In this document: positions 22,780 through 31,426 of the stretch, in pieces
How the letters are laid out: every line of letters starts with the position of its first letter
How positions within the stretch are numbered: position 1 is the first letter of the stretch
Assembly: GCF_017302315.1 (NCBI RefSeq)
Contig: NZ_JAFLDT010000029.1
Span: 1-43,588 of the forward strand
Direction: 5' to 3'
DNA length: 43,588 bases
Source of the DNA: Zoogloea sp.
GTDB lineage: Bacteria > Pseudomonadota > Gammaproteobacteria > Burkholderiales > Rhodocyclaceae
Program-made: the position numbers and the translations under genes
Notes under the pieces: model-generated
What the model was told of the DNA's origin: nothing
The model's input: the letters and a program-made list of their open reading frames with translations, nothing else
Database searches by the model: none

Positions 22780-23631
22780 TCACGCCGCTAAAGCGAATGC
22801 CTCAGCCGGCGTCTTCATCTCCAGGGCCTGATGGGGCCGCTGGTGGTTGTAGAACTGGATCCAGTCGCCAATGACACGGCTGGCATGTTGCAGGGTCTCA
22901 AAGCGGTGGCGGTGGATGCACTGCTCCTTGAGGGTGCGGATCATCCGTTCCACCAAGCCATTCTGTTGCGGGGTGTAGGGCGTGATGAACTCCTGCTTCA
23001 GGCCATAGCTTTTGACCAGCGCCGTGTAACTGCGGCTGGTGAAGACCAGACCGTTGTCCGAGCGCAGCAGGAAGGGCTCCTTCACGCGTCCCAGCGTACC
23101 GAAGCGCGCAATCAGGGCCTGCTCCAGCGCACTTTCAGCGGTGCGGGATTTGCCGCTCCGAGAGACATGCCAACCCAGCAACTCCCGGCTGAAGCAGTCG
23201 ATCACCAGCGCCAGCGTGGCCCAGCCGTCTCGCCCTGCCCAGACACGGCACAGATCCGTCGCCCAGCGTTCATTGGGCTGGGATGCCCGCGAGCGCCGAG
23301 CCTCGATCCGCGGCCGAAACCCGACCGGGCGCTTCCTGACCTGCCAGCCGCGCAGCTGGAACACCCGCTGCACCGTGTTCTTGTTGAACCCCAGCAGGTG
23401 GGCCACCGTCCGGTAGCCAAAGGACGGGTTGTCCTCGATCATCGCTTTGATCGGTTCAGCAAAGCGGGGCTGCACCTTCGGCGGGGCCTTCACCGACTGG
23501 TAGTAGAACGTCCGACGGGGCACTTCAAACCACCGGCACAGCTGACTGATCGAGACGACGATCCCTTCTTCCTTGAGTCCCTGGCGGATCGTCTCGATCA
23601 CTTCTCGTCCTCGCCCAACAGGGACTGCATT
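22780..23631 (-). CDS. IS3-family transposase OrfB (integrase core)
   Basis: The catalytic half of the transposase, about 283 residues counted from the frameshift site. An HTH_21-like region (EPIKAMIEDNPSFGYRTVAHLLG) leads to the rve/DDE core: first Asp in RWATDLCRVWAG, second in LLRSDNGLVFTS, Glu in QNGLVERMIRTLKEQC, ending with YNHQRPHQALEMKTPAEAF. There is no obvious independent start; in this family OrfB is normally made as an OrfAB fusion by -1 frameshifting. Here it lies in the +1 frame relative to the visible orfA, so the present sequence would not give the fusion by the normal route (see orfA). Confidence 0.88.
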   Translation of the reverse strand, partial: NAVPVGRGREVIETIRQGLKEEGIVVSISQLCRWFEVPRRTFYYQSVKAPPKVQPRFAEPIKAMIEDNPSFGYRTVAHLLGFNKNTVQRVFQLRGWQVRKRPVGFRPRIEARRSRASQPNERWATDLCRVWAGRDGWATLALVIDCFSRELLGWHVSRSGKSRTAESALEQALIARFGTLGRVKEPFLLRSDNGLVFTSRSYTALVKSYGLKQEFITPYTPQQNGLVERMIRTLKEQCIHRHRFETLQHASRVIGDWIQFYNHQRPHQALEMKTPAEAFALAA

Positions 23632-23911
23632 TTTTTCTGGCACGCAGCTCCAGCATCGCTTCTCCGTAGGCTTCCTGGAGCTGCTTGATCTGTTTCTCGT
23701 ACTGCTCCCGGATGTCCAGCGGGTTGGCACGCAACGCGTTCTCCATGCCCCGTCGGGCCTCGTCGATCCAGGTCTCGATCTCGGACGGGGGCAGATCATA
23801 AGAACGGCTGGCCTCCGCCACCGTCGTCTTCCCCTGCAGGATTTCCATCACCAACGCGCTCTTGCGCTTGGCTGTCCAACGCTTGATTTCGTCTTCCATG
23901 GCCATGCTCAT
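23525..23911 (-). CDS. IS3-family transposase OrfA (frame altered near slippery run)
   Basis: DNA-binding half with an HTH of the DUF1153/transposase_8 kind (WTAKRKSALVMEILQGKTTV and YDLPPSEIETWIDEA) and a leucine-zipper-like helix (YEKQIKQLQEAYGEAMLEL). After ARKK the visible frame runs on to 23525 with an unlikely sequence. In the -1 frame the A-run is followed by MQSLLGEDEK and a stop at 23598, the kind of ending OrfA proteins have. So the run of seven A at 23630-23636 appears one base short: with eight, orfA would end at 23598 and orfB would lie in the standard -1 frame. This is either a disabling deletion or a homopolymer error. Confidence 0.8.
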   Translation of the reverse strand: MSMAMEDEIKRWTAKRKSALVMEILQGKTTVAEASRSYDLPPSEIETWIDEARRGMENALRANPLDIREQYEKQIKQLQEAYGEAMLELRARKKCSPCWARTRSDRDDPPGTQGRRDRRLDQSAVPVV

Positions 23912-23964
23912 GTGTCGTTCCTTTCAAGGTTAACACCTGAGCAGGATTTCACTGGGTCAATACA

Positions 23965-24107
23965 CGGTGACTTAGCGCAACCCAAACCCCTGCTTGCGCA
24001 GGGCTTCCACCAGGCGGTCGCGGCCGCTGAGGGAGTCGGCGTTGCGGATGCGTTTGGCGGAGTGGTTGGACCAGGTGCCGCGCACCTTCATGCCCTGGCT
24101 GGTGTAG
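23965..24107 (-). repeat. 143-bp direct repeat, left copy (3' end of nitroreductase gene)
   Basis: Matches 31942-32084 over 143 bases with about five substitutions and no gaps. In the right copy this sequence is the last 45 codons of an intact nitroreductase gene plus the stop codon of the convergent hlyD remnant. Here the rest of that gene is missing, so this is the derived copy. The two copies flank about 7.8 kb of foreign-looking DNA. Confidence 0.9.
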
Positions 24108-24343
24108 TGCCATTCTGGTCTGCCCCCTGTTTGCTTGATCTCATCGGACTGGCTATCCTGCTTGGCGCGCTGCGTGGGTGGAACCGCGCAACGTTTGATC
24201 CACGCGTACAGGCTGTAGCTGCTGACGCCAAGCGGGGCCTTCACTTCAGCGACTGGGTGGCCCTGCTCAGTTGCCTGACGGACTGCCTCGGTCTCGAATT
24301 CTTCAGCGAAGCGTTCCTGCGACGTCTTGGTTTCCATGAACAC
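23972..24343 (-). pseudogene. chimeric ORF: IS3-type OrfA N-terminus fused to nitroreductase C-terminus
   Basis: A single open frame of 123 codons. The first about 75 residues are an IS3-family OrfA helix-turn-helix region (RFAEEFETEAVRQATEQGHP, VSSYSLYAWIKRC) that stops before the usual leucine zipper. The last about 45 residues, from TSQGMKVRGTWSNHSAKRIR, are the nitroreductase C-terminus, in frame. The junction is at about 24107. The protein would lack both catalytic parts, so it is listed as a pseudogene, though it is an intact reading frame and might be translated from the transposase start. Confidence 0.8.
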
Positions 24344-24400
24344 CTCCGATTTGCCTCCGTTGTGAGGCTACAGGGTGTCTAGGAAACCCGGGGCGATTCA
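24108..24400 (-). mobile_element. truncated IS3-family element (left end)
   Basis: Read on the minus strand, the segment begins with the typical IS3-family terminal sequence TGAATCGCCCCGGGTTTCC at 24400 and carries the 5' part of orfA (start 24343 or 24337). It is cut at 24108 where the nitroreductase repeat begins; orfB and the other end are missing. It belongs to a different IS3 subgroup from the element at 22752, judging by the terminal repeat and OrfA sequence. Confidence 0.75.
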
Positions 24401-24432
24401 GTGCTGCACTGCGCCAATCGTGCGGAGATCCC

Positions 24433-27207
24433 TTATCTATTTGTTTGGGTGACAGTTCTCGCTTGCCTTTCCCATTCGTCTCGCCACAGTTCCCGGCTAA
24501 CCAGAAGTTCAAACAGATCGGAGTCAATGACTTTTCTGTCGCAGAAATCCTGCATTATCACCAATGCATCCTCAGGCGAATTAGGCTGACGGTAGGGACG
24601 ATCACGCGCAGTAAGGGCCTCGAAGATGTCTGCGATTGCCATGATTCTCGCAGTGACGCTCATTTCAGAAGCATTCAGCCGTCTCGGATAGCCGCGTCCG
24701 TCCATGGTTTCGTGATGAGCTCCAGCCATTTCTGGCACATGTGCCAGATCACGCGGAAAGGGGAGACGGGACAGCATCACGATTGTCTGGACAATGTGCT
24801 CTTTGATCTTGAAGCGCTCCTCATCTGAGAGCGTCCCTCGCCGGATACTGAGGTTGTAGAGTTCACCGTAGTTATAAAGCTTGGTCGGGACATCCATTAC
24901 AAAGCCCCAAGGGTTGTTCGGTTCAAACAGATCTTGATTTGGGCGCTCTACAATCTTGTCGGATGTATCGCTCAGTAAAGCCTCTCGTGCTGGGAGGGGG
25001 CGCTGCGGTTGGTTCGCAAACCGTGCGAGTTCCGGTGCCGATAGCCCCAGCCGATCATCTAGCGTTCGGGTCCAGCACCGTTCGGCAATTCGAGCTAGTC
25101 GTTCAAGGGCGCTCTCGGGCATGTTCTCGCAGCCTAAGTTGCACTCTGCAACGAAGGCGAAATCCTCGTTGAGAGCGTGCAACTCGGCGTCACGTGCCGC
25201 GCGCAGGGTAGGTTCGTCACCCCCACCAGCAACTTCGCGCCAATAGGAGATCTCGACGTCCCGTTTCAGAACCTCGAAGCGGGTTCGGATTTCGTGGATA
25301 CGGTTATAGAGGGTTTCAAGTTTTGTGGCCTTGTCGATGACGAACTCGGGTGTCGTGAGCTTGCCACAGTCGTGCAGCCAACTGGCTATCTCCAATGCCT
25401 CCCAACCCGATGCATCGAGTTGGAAGGACTTAAGAGGCCCTGACTGCGTTTCATGTGCAGCGACGGCCAGTCGGCGAGCGACTTCCGTAACTCGGCGACA
25501 GTGGCCGCCGGTGTAAGGTGACTTTGCATCAATTGCGTCGGCAACCATGCGTATCACACCTCGCAGCAGATCTTTGCGACCTTTCAGCAACCGCTGATTT
25601 TCAAGTGCAACTGCGGCGGTCCCCGCCAGGGCCACAAGAAATCCTGCAACTTCACCGCGCGCAAGTCCGTCGTGATTACCGCGGTAGCTCCCCAGCAGGA
25701 GCGTGCCTAGATTTTCGCCCTCGGGGGTCATCAGGGGCACCCCGAGCACGTGTGTGGTGGGGCAATCGGATATGGGCTGTACCAGGCTCGCGGGACCTTC
25801 AGCAGTTGCCATCCGTCGGGCTAGCGACTCCCATTCCTCACTTTCGGCAGGAGGTGGCGCGTCATGGAGAGAGTCATCTGCGATAGACACCTTGCTCCAC
25901 GTGGCGCCAGAAATCTCCTTTGCGCTGGCGGCAACTTCGTCCAAGACACTCTTTACGTTGCGCTTTGAACCCAGATCCCTGCCCATCTCCAGGAAGCGGG
26001 AGATTGCAGTACGCATCATCGCCATCGCACCGCCAAGCTGATCCACTTCAAGTATCACGGAGCGCGTCACGGGCTGAGGCTGGAATTGAAGGGATGACAG
26101 CGCACGTGCAAGATGTGCAAGCCGGTGAAGAGGCTTAGTGAGAAGGCGAGACAATGCCCATGCCAAGGGGAAGCTGACGAGAACGGCAAGCGCAGTAAAG
26201 ATCGCGGAGGTCCTTCGTAGTCGATACGCATCTGCGAGGAGTTCCTCCTCTGGCGTTTCGACGATGAGGCGCCAGTCCTCATGTCCGAAGCCCTCGATGG
26301 CACTAGACGAAACGCGCCAGATCGTTCCGTCCGTGGCCTTGATCAGCCTGGCGGATCCTTCGGAACCGACGATTGCTCTGCTCGGGTCTTCAGTGGTTTC
26401 GGCGGAAGTTTGAATCTCCGCCCAAGATGGTTTCGGGATGACGGCCGGTACCAGCGTCCTGCCGTCTAAGGTGGTGAGGGTCAGCCGAGTCCCGGCAGTC
26501 ATCGGAATGCGCTCAAGCATCCGCGAGAAATTGGAGAACCCGATGTTCACTCCGAATACTTCCGCTCCGTTGCGCCGGGCAAAGGTGACACCATTCTCAT
26601 TCTCGAAGGGGATTGGCCGGGGCGGCATCACCACCAAGTCGTCACTGGCAGCGGCTTTTCTGTACCAGTCGGTCAACCGAGGTTCGAAATGTTCCGCCTG
26701 GGGCTGCACATCGACCAGCCGTAGCTGTCCGTCGAAGCGGGACAGCAGGGCACGTTCATCAGCCGCGGCATCGAGCGGCCTGCTGATATCCAGTACATGC
26801 CAAGCAGCACTTGAGCCGGCTGGCGCTCGACTAACAAGAAAAAAATCACCATTGCCGTAGCCGATCATCACTGACACAAGAAGTGGGTCAGCTACCAGAA
26901 GTCCGGTGAGTTCGGGCAGGAACCGTAGCCGCTCAGCGAACGTTTGTGCGTCGGCGAGAGGCGACGACGCCAGCAGGATGAAGCTTCGCCGCACGGTATT
27001 GTTCGCGCTATGAACCGTTTCACTCGCACGGTCTGCAAGTGCCCGAAACAGTGCCGTGTTGGCCGATTCGAGAAGCTGACGCATCTCGTGGAAGTGAAAG
27101 GCTGTGATGACGGAGCCTACGCCCAGAATCAGCACGGAGAACAACACCGCCACAGGAACGTGCAGGGGTAACCGCCATTTATTCAAGTGCCTGAGCGAGT
27201 GAGCCAC
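24433..27207 (-). CDS. membrane-bound HD-GYP protein with dCache, HAMP and GAF-like regions
   Basis: A 924-residue sensor, probably a cyclic-di-GMP phosphodiesterase. TM1 at about 18-38 (VAVLFSVLILGVGSVITAF) and TM2 at about 338-358 enclose a large periplasmic Cache-type domain. A HAMP-like segment (LSRLLTKPLHRLAHLARAL) and a GAF-like domain (about 425-555) follow. The HD half has HDCGKLTTPE with H612 and D613; the GYP half has HHETMDGRGYPRRL with GYP at 839-841. The interval between them is about 225 residues, far longer than the roughly 70 of ordinary HD-GYP domains, so about 150 residues are inserted. Base composition is lower in GC than the core genes. It ends 33 bases from an IS end. Confidence 0.85.
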   Translation of the reverse strand: MAHSLRHLNKWRLPLHVPVAVLFSVLILGVGSVITAFHFHEMRQLLESANTALFRALADRASETVHSANNTVRRSFILLASSPLADAQTFAERLRFLPELTGLLVADPLLVSVMIGYGNGDFFLVSRAPAGSSAAWHVLDISRPLDAAADERALLSRFDGQLRLVDVQPQAEHFEPRLTDWYRKAAASDDLVVMPPRPIPFENENGVTFARRNGAEVFGVNIGFSNFSRMLERIPMTAGTRLTLTTLDGRTLVPAVIPKPSWAEIQTSAETTEDPSRAIVGSEGSARLIKATDGTIWRVSSSAIEGFGHEDWRLIVETPEEELLADAYRLRRTSAIFTALAVLVSFPLAWALSRLLTKPLHRLAHLARALSSLQFQPQPVTRSVILEVDQLGGAMAMMRTAISRFLEMGRDLGSKRNVKSVLDEVAASAKEISGATWSKVSIADDSLHDAPPPAESEEWESLARRMATAEGPASLVQPISDCPTTHVLGVPLMTPEGENLGTLLLGSYRGNHDGLARGEVAGFLVALAGTAAVALENQRLLKGRKDLLRGVIRMVADAIDAKSPYTGGHCRRVTEVARRLAVAAHETQSGPLKSFQLDASGWEALEIASWLHDCGKLTTPEFVIDKATKLETLYNRIHEIRTRFEVLKRDVEISYWREVAGGGDEPTLRAARDAELHALNEDFAFVAECNLGCENMPESALERLARIAERCWTRTLDDRLGLSAPELARFANQPQRPLPAREALLSDTSDKIVERPNQDLFEPNNPWGFVMDVPTKLYNYGELYNLSIRRGTLSDEERFKIKEHIVQTIVMLSRLPFPRDLAHVPEMAGAHHETMDGRGYPRRLNASEMSVTARIMAIADIFEALTARDRPYRQPNSPEDALVIMQDFCDRKVIDSDLFELLVSRELWRDEWERQARTVTQTNR

Positions 27208-27572
27208 GGTCTGATCACTTCCGTTGACAATGAATGAGCGGCGCGATGAAGCTGGGCTCGGGAGGGGCTGCCTCCATGGAAGTCTCCTGAAATCAACTTT
27301 GCGACCGATTCATTGCATTGAGATGACGGTTCCACGCAAGGGGTCGGACAGCTCATCTTGACGTTGATCCTCAACGCGAAGGGCTCGTAGTCAATGAGGC
27401 CTGCTGTGAGTCCGGCTGCATGGCAACCTGCAATTCAGGGTCATGCGCTCTCCGTGCCGGCGAGTACATCGTCGTCGATACGGTTAAGCGTGCTTCGTAC
27501 GCCGCCACCTTCGGCGGAGCCATCAACGTCTCCGATACTTGAGCCGTGAGCTACGCCTGAGCCGTCGGCTTA
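27208..27572. other. intergenic interval between HD-GYP gene and phaC terminator
   Basis: About 365 bases upstream of the HD-GYP gene and downstream of phaC. It must hold the HD-GYP promoter, which I could not place. On the plus strand a frame open from about 27330 to 27542 encodes a Cys-containing peptide (with ATG at 27420, then ATCNSGSCALRAGEYIVVDT); no family is recognised and no ribosome binding site supports it. Confidence 0.3.
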
Positions 27573-27611
27573 GTGGGAAAAGCCTGCTGGCGAACGCCAG
27601 GCCTTTCCCAC
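27573..27611 (-). terminator. terminator of phaC
   Basis: GTGGGAAA-GGCCTG pairs with CAGGCTTTTCCCAC (read on the minus strand) with one mismatch; an inner stem GGCG/CGCC closes the loop. It starts 20 bases after the phaC stop, on the side expected of a terminator for this leftward gene. Confidence 0.65.
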
Positions 27612-27630
27612 CCGGGTGGCGGACCCGACG

Positions 27631-29409
27631 CTAGGCTTCCCGCACGAAGGTGCCCGGCGCGTCGGCTAACCGTGGGTAGGCTTTGGTGACCACCGGCCGG
27701 GCTTCCATGAGTTCGCCGGCACGGGGCTTAAGCCATGCCATCCAGTCCTCCCACCAGCTGCCTGCCTTCGTCGGACTGCGATCCTTCCAGGCGCCCGGGG
27801 TGTCTGCGCGGTGCGCCTCACCGGCAAGAAAGGTTCGCTTGGGTGGCTTCACCGGCGGATTGACGATGCCTAGGATGTGCCCGGAGCTCGAGAGGACGTA
27901 GCGCTTCTCACCCGCCACGTGGTTCATCACGTGGAAGGTCTGCTCCCACGGGGCGATGTGGTCGTCCTCGGCCGCGACCGCGTACAAAGGCTGCGTGATA
28001 CGGGTCAGGTCGATGGATTCGCCGGCTAGAGTCAGGGCCCCCCGTTCGACGAGCCGATTGTGCAGATAGAGTTCAGTGAGGTACCAGCTATGCATGGCAC
28101 GGGGCATGCGGGTGCTGTCCATGTTCCAAAACAGCACGTCGAAGGGCGCTGGACTCTCGCCATACAGCCAGCCGTGAACCACGTAGTGCCAGATCAGGCT
28201 GTTGGAGCGCAGCAGCCTGAACGCGGCGGCCATCTCGCGCCCGTCGAGATAGCCTCGGGTACCCATCTGGTCGCACAGATGTTTGACGCTCCCCTCGTCG
28301 ATGAAGACCTCGATGTCCCCCGGCTTGCGAAAATCGACGAGGGTAGTGAAGAGGGTCCAGTCGGCCACCGGCATTGCATCCGCGCCATAATGGCTGTTGG
28401 CCCAGGCCATGTAGATGGAGAGGGCCGTGCCGCCGATGCAGTAGCCGACAGCGTGCACACGTTGCGCACCCGACATCTCCCGGGCAACTCTCACGATGGT
28501 GTCGACACCGTCGAGGAGATAATCGTCAAACCGGGTTTCGGCCATCTCCGGGCCGGGATTCCTCCAACTGGTGATGAAGACGTCCAGCCCCTGATCCAGC
28601 AGGTAGCGGACCATGCTCTTCTTCGGGTTGAGATCCAGAATGTAGAACTTGTTGATCCATGGGGTGACGATCACCACCGGTTCGGCGTGGATGCGCGGCT
28701 GGGTCGGCGTGTAGTGGATGACTTCCAGCAGATTGTTGCGGAATACCACCGCTCCGGAGGTCGTCGCCAGATTCACGCCGACTTCGAAATTCGCTTGGGC
28801 GGTCATCTGTACATCGCCGGCCTGTACGTCAGCGATGAAGTTCTGCCAGCCACTCATCACACTCTGACCGTGGGTCTCGAAGGCTTTGCGGAGTGCAACC
28901 GGATTAGTCCATAGGAAGTTGGTGGGCGCCACGGCGTTCAGCCACTTGCGCCACCAGAAGGCGGCTCTCCTGCGCTCCCGAGCTGACAACGCAGGTGTGT
29001 CGTAGAGCATGTCCTGGGCACGGTGTGTAAAAGTCAGATACCAATCCTTGACAAGATCCCAGGTAGGAGACTCTGCCCATACGGGATCATTGAAACGGTT
29101 GTCGTCCGGGTTGGGCTGGACGGGCTCTTCGTGCTGAAGGCCGAGCATTCGGTGCAGCGAGTGCCAGTGGAGCTGAAAGAGGTCCGACTGCAGTACCACT
29201 AGCCGCTCTACCAACTCCTGAGGATGGAGCATCCACGCCACTTGGGCGTGCAGGATAGGTGCGGCCATCCCGATGGGGTCGAGCGTCGTGCCAATATCCT
29301 TGCTGAGGTCGCGGATGCTGCGGTAAGCACGGGCCACATCGGGCCCATGACGCTGAACGCGTCGCCGGTTATGATCTGGCGCATGACTCGCGCCGGTTAC
29401 ATTCCTCAT
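27631..29409 (-). CDS. phaC: class I-type polyhydroxyalkanoate synthase
   Basis: Polymerises hydroxyacyl-CoA into polyhydroxyalkanoate at granule surfaces. 592 residues, the usual class I length. The N-terminal PhaC_N domain (about 90-265) contains DPVWAESPTWDLVKDWYLTF and PTNFLWTNPVALRKAFETHG. The alpha/beta hydrolase part has the lipase-like box VGYCIGG with nucleophile Cys324, the Asp in VAAEDDHIAPWEQT and the His in SSSGHILGIVNPP. The start at 29409 has GGGGAG upstream. No phaA, phaB or phaE is adjacent; a phasin gene lies 3.5 kb away outside the mosaic region. Its place between IS remnants suggests it may be an extra, acquired copy. Confidence 0.95.
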   Translation of the reverse strand: MRNVTGASHAPDHNRRRVQRHGPDVARAYRSIRDLSKDIGTTLDPIGMAAPILHAQVAWMLHPQELVERLVVLQSDLFQLHWHSLHRMLGLQHEEPVQPNPDDNRFNDPVWAESPTWDLVKDWYLTFTHRAQDMLYDTPALSARERRRAAFWWRKWLNAVAPTNFLWTNPVALRKAFETHGQSVMSGWQNFIADVQAGDVQMTAQANFEVGVNLATTSGAVVFRNNLLEVIHYTPTQPRIHAEPVVIVTPWINKFYILDLNPKKSMVRYLLDQGLDVFITSWRNPGPEMAETRFDDYLLDGVDTIVRVAREMSGAQRVHAVGYCIGGTALSIYMAWANSHYGADAMPVADWTLFTTLVDFRKPGDIEVFIDEGSVKHLCDQMGTRGYLDGREMAAAFRLLRSNSLIWHYVVHGWLYGESPAPFDVLFWNMDSTRMPRAMHSWYLTELYLHNRLVERGALTLAGESIDLTRITQPLYAVAAEDDHIAPWEQTFHVMNHVAGEKRYVLSSSGHILGIVNPPVKPPKRTFLAGEAHRADTPGAWKDRSPTKAGSWWEDWMAWLKPRAGELMEARPVVTKAYPRLADAPGTFVREA

Positions 29410-29580
29410 CTTCGTTCTCCCCTGACACGGTTACGGGGCGCCTGGCACGTGATCGGTAAAATGCTACGGATCCGCGCAGGCTTCCGGCACTGACGCTACG
29501 CCGAGCGAATGAACAAGATGTTTCCGATGGATGACAGGGCAGGGCCTTGAGGACGTGCTGCGCGGTTGGTTTGATCTGGC

Positions 29581-30210
29581 TCAACAGCGCCGGCTCACCA
29601 ACCAGTCTAGGAGCGGGCGCCATTGGTTCGCGACTGCCTCGGTGAGCGTTCCTTTGTCGAAGATGGTCGTGCTCGACTCGACAGCGTTTAGGTAACTTTG
29701 AGACTGCGAGATGCACGTAATCACGGGCAAGTCGAACTGGCTGAGAAATTCAAGCAGTTGCTGATAGGCATGAGTTCGTGGATCGACTCGCATGCCCACG
29801 ACTCCAATATCTACGCGCTCCTTGCGTACAGCTTTCGTGTTTGCCAGTTCCTCAAAAAAGTCCATAGTCGCCAGCATGTCGAAGCGAGAGGATGAGACCG
29901 GCACTACAATCTTCTCGACCTCATTCAGTACCGATTTAAGGCTTTTGCCGTGGAGCCCGGCGGGGCTGTCCAAGATTGCCACATCGCAGTTCTTGGGTAG
30001 CGCCTTGAAATCATCGTCTCGAGTCTCCCAGTGACGAATGACACTGATGTTAGAAGGGCGGGACTCCAGCCAGTGTCGGCTAGATTGCTGTCTGTCCATG
30101 TCCCCGAGATAGACGATCTGATCGTTTCGAGCGAACCAGCTTGCCAAATGAACCGCCAGGGTTGACTTGCCACAGCCCCCCTTGGGATTTGCCACCAGAA
30201 TTCTTCGCAT
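29581..30210 (-). CDS. ParA/MinD-type partition ATPase
   Basis: A 209-residue deviant Walker ATPase. The N-terminus ILVANPKGGCGKSTLAVHLA carries the deviant Walker A with signature Lys, MDRQQSS is at the Walker A' position (DPQxS in plasmid ParA), and VAILDSPAGLHGK is Walker B. There is no N-terminal HTH, so it is of the small ParA/MipZ/ParC-like class. No parB or centromere-like gene is next to it. It lies upstream of phaC in the same direction with 170 bases between, which suits either a plasmid-derived remnant or a role in positioning a cellular cargo. Lower GC than the core genes. Start ATG 30210 is chosen over the GTG just before it. Confidence 0.88.
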   Translation of the reverse strand: MRRILVANPKGGCGKSTLAVHLASWFARNDQIVYLGDMDRQQSSRHWLESRPSNISVIRHWETRDDDFKALPKNCDVAILDSPAGLHGKSLKSVLNEVEKIVVPVSSSRFDMLATMDFFEELANTKAVRKERVDIGVVGMRVDPRTHAYQQLLEFLSQFDLPVITCISQSQSYLNAVESSTTIFDKGTLTEAVANQWRPLLDWLVSRRC

Positions 30211-30235
30211 CACATTCGCCGAAAACTTGGCAATC

Positions 30236-30261
30236 GTATAAAGTGTTTATATAGTTTATAC
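30236..30261. promoter_or_regulatory. AT-rich inverted repeat upstream of parA-like gene
   Basis: GTATAAA and TTTATAC are exact reverse complements separated by 12 AT-rich bases, 26 bases upstream of the ParA start. ParA-type genes are often autoregulated at such sites; a promoter -10 region is also possible (TATAAA). Confidence 0.35.
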
Positions 30262-30424
30262 CAATTCAGTTCAGGAGAGCGTGATGCAGGGCAATCGCAT
30301 CGACACCGCATAACCCCAGCGAAACTCTCGTTCACAATCATGCGATTACGAGCCCCCTGTTCACAGCGCCGTATTTTTTGTGGTTTCCTGGTTTTTTGGG
30401 TCTCCCATGAAGACAGGTACGGTC

Positions 30425-31281
30425 ATGCCGCTGAAGCAGGTGTTTGTCTTGATTTCCGATCCGCGCAGTAATCGGTACACGCAGCATGCTTGGTGGAACT
30501 CTTGACCGTCATGGTGTGCGTGGAGCTCAGCGGCGCAGACGACGTTGTCGCCGTTCATCTGTGGGCCAAGGCGAAACTCGACTGGCTGCGCGGCTTCGTG
30601 AAGCATGGAGGTGGCATCCCCTCCCACGACACGCTTGGGCGTGTGTTCGGAATGATTGCCCCGAAGAGTTTGAAGCCGCCTTCCGACGCTGGGTGGGCAT
30701 GGTGATTCCAGCGCTCGCCGGCGACAACGTGGTGGCTATCGACGGCAAAAAAAGCCGCCGTACGGCCAACAAGAGGAAAGCTGACGCCCGTCGTCCACTG
30801 CACATGGTCAGTGCCTTTGCGGCAGGAGTCGGGGTGGTGCAGAGACAAACGGCCACGGCAGAAAGGTCCAACGAAATCAGTGCGATCCCGGCGCAGCTCA
30901 AGACAATGGCCCTCGAAGGCACAACGGTCACCATCGATGCGATGGGCACCCGGACGAAGGTTGCCCAGACGATCCGTGGGGGTAAGGCCGACGATGTGCT
31001 GAGCGTGAAGGACGACCATCCGGGTCTGCTCGATTCGATCATGTTTGCCGGGCTCGATCCAAAAAAGCAAACTAACCGCCACGTCGACCGATGAAGTCAC
31101 CCTTGCCGTGAACAACCACGGCCGCATCGAGACTCGCCGCTGCTGGGCATACGACGCGGTGGATCGATTCTGCAAGAACGAACGGTGGCAGGATCTTGGC
31201 AGCTTTGCCGTCATCGCGACGGTCAAGGCCGGAACAAAAAAAGCGACTACTCGCCTCAGCATCAGATTCGTTCCGCACTGA
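30425..31281 (+). pseudogene. decayed ISAs1-family transposase
   Basis: Pieces of one ISAs1-type transposase appear in successive frames. 30425 on: LISDPRSNRYTQHA. From about 30490: VELLTVMVCVELSGADDVVA to GGGIPSHDTLGRVF. From about 30660: FEAAFRRWVGMVIPAL, VVAIDGKKSRRT (first Asp), TVTIDAMGTRTKVAQ (second Asp), VKDDHPGLLDS. From about 31080: VTLAVNNHGRIETRRCWAYDAVDRF to ATTRLSIRFV. At least three frameshifts are needed to join them, and the C-terminus is short, so the element is dead. Terminal repeats were not identified. It lies between the ParA gene and the hlyD fragment, and its arrival may have truncated hlyD. Confidence 0.85.
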
Positions 31282-31426
31282 GGTGCTTGGGATTGTGACG
31301 TAGCAGCGCGATTGCCCCGTTCCTGGGGGGCAGTTTTTTGCCGCGGCTATAGCGTTGGCTTTTGCTGTTTTTGCAATAGCTGGAATAAGAAAAAGCGCGT
31401 CATAGACTGAGCTGCAACACCCCGAT

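Larger units (their letters stand above)
22752..23964 (-). mobile_element. IS3-family insertion sequence, nearly complete
   Basis: A 1213-base element with imperfect terminal inverted repeats: TGTATTGACCCA at 22752 and its reverse complement TGGGTCAATACA ending at 23964, with a further shared AAATCCTGC-x-CAGG block inside each end. It carries orfA and orfB on the minus strand. No 3- or 4-base target duplication is visible (left flank GCTGTG, right flank CGGTGA), so an adjacent deletion or rearrangement followed insertion. Its right end abuts exactly the 143-bp direct repeat. Confidence 0.9.

Noticed and set aside
22744-23970. Target-site duplication of the IS3 element
   Set aside because: The flanks GCTGTG and CGGTGA share no 3- or 4-base direct repeat in register with the element ends.
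27420-27542. Small Cys-containing ORF on the plus strand between the HD-GYP gene and phaC
   Set aside because: No ribosome binding site, no recognisable family, and only 40 codons; noted as part of the intergenic interval.
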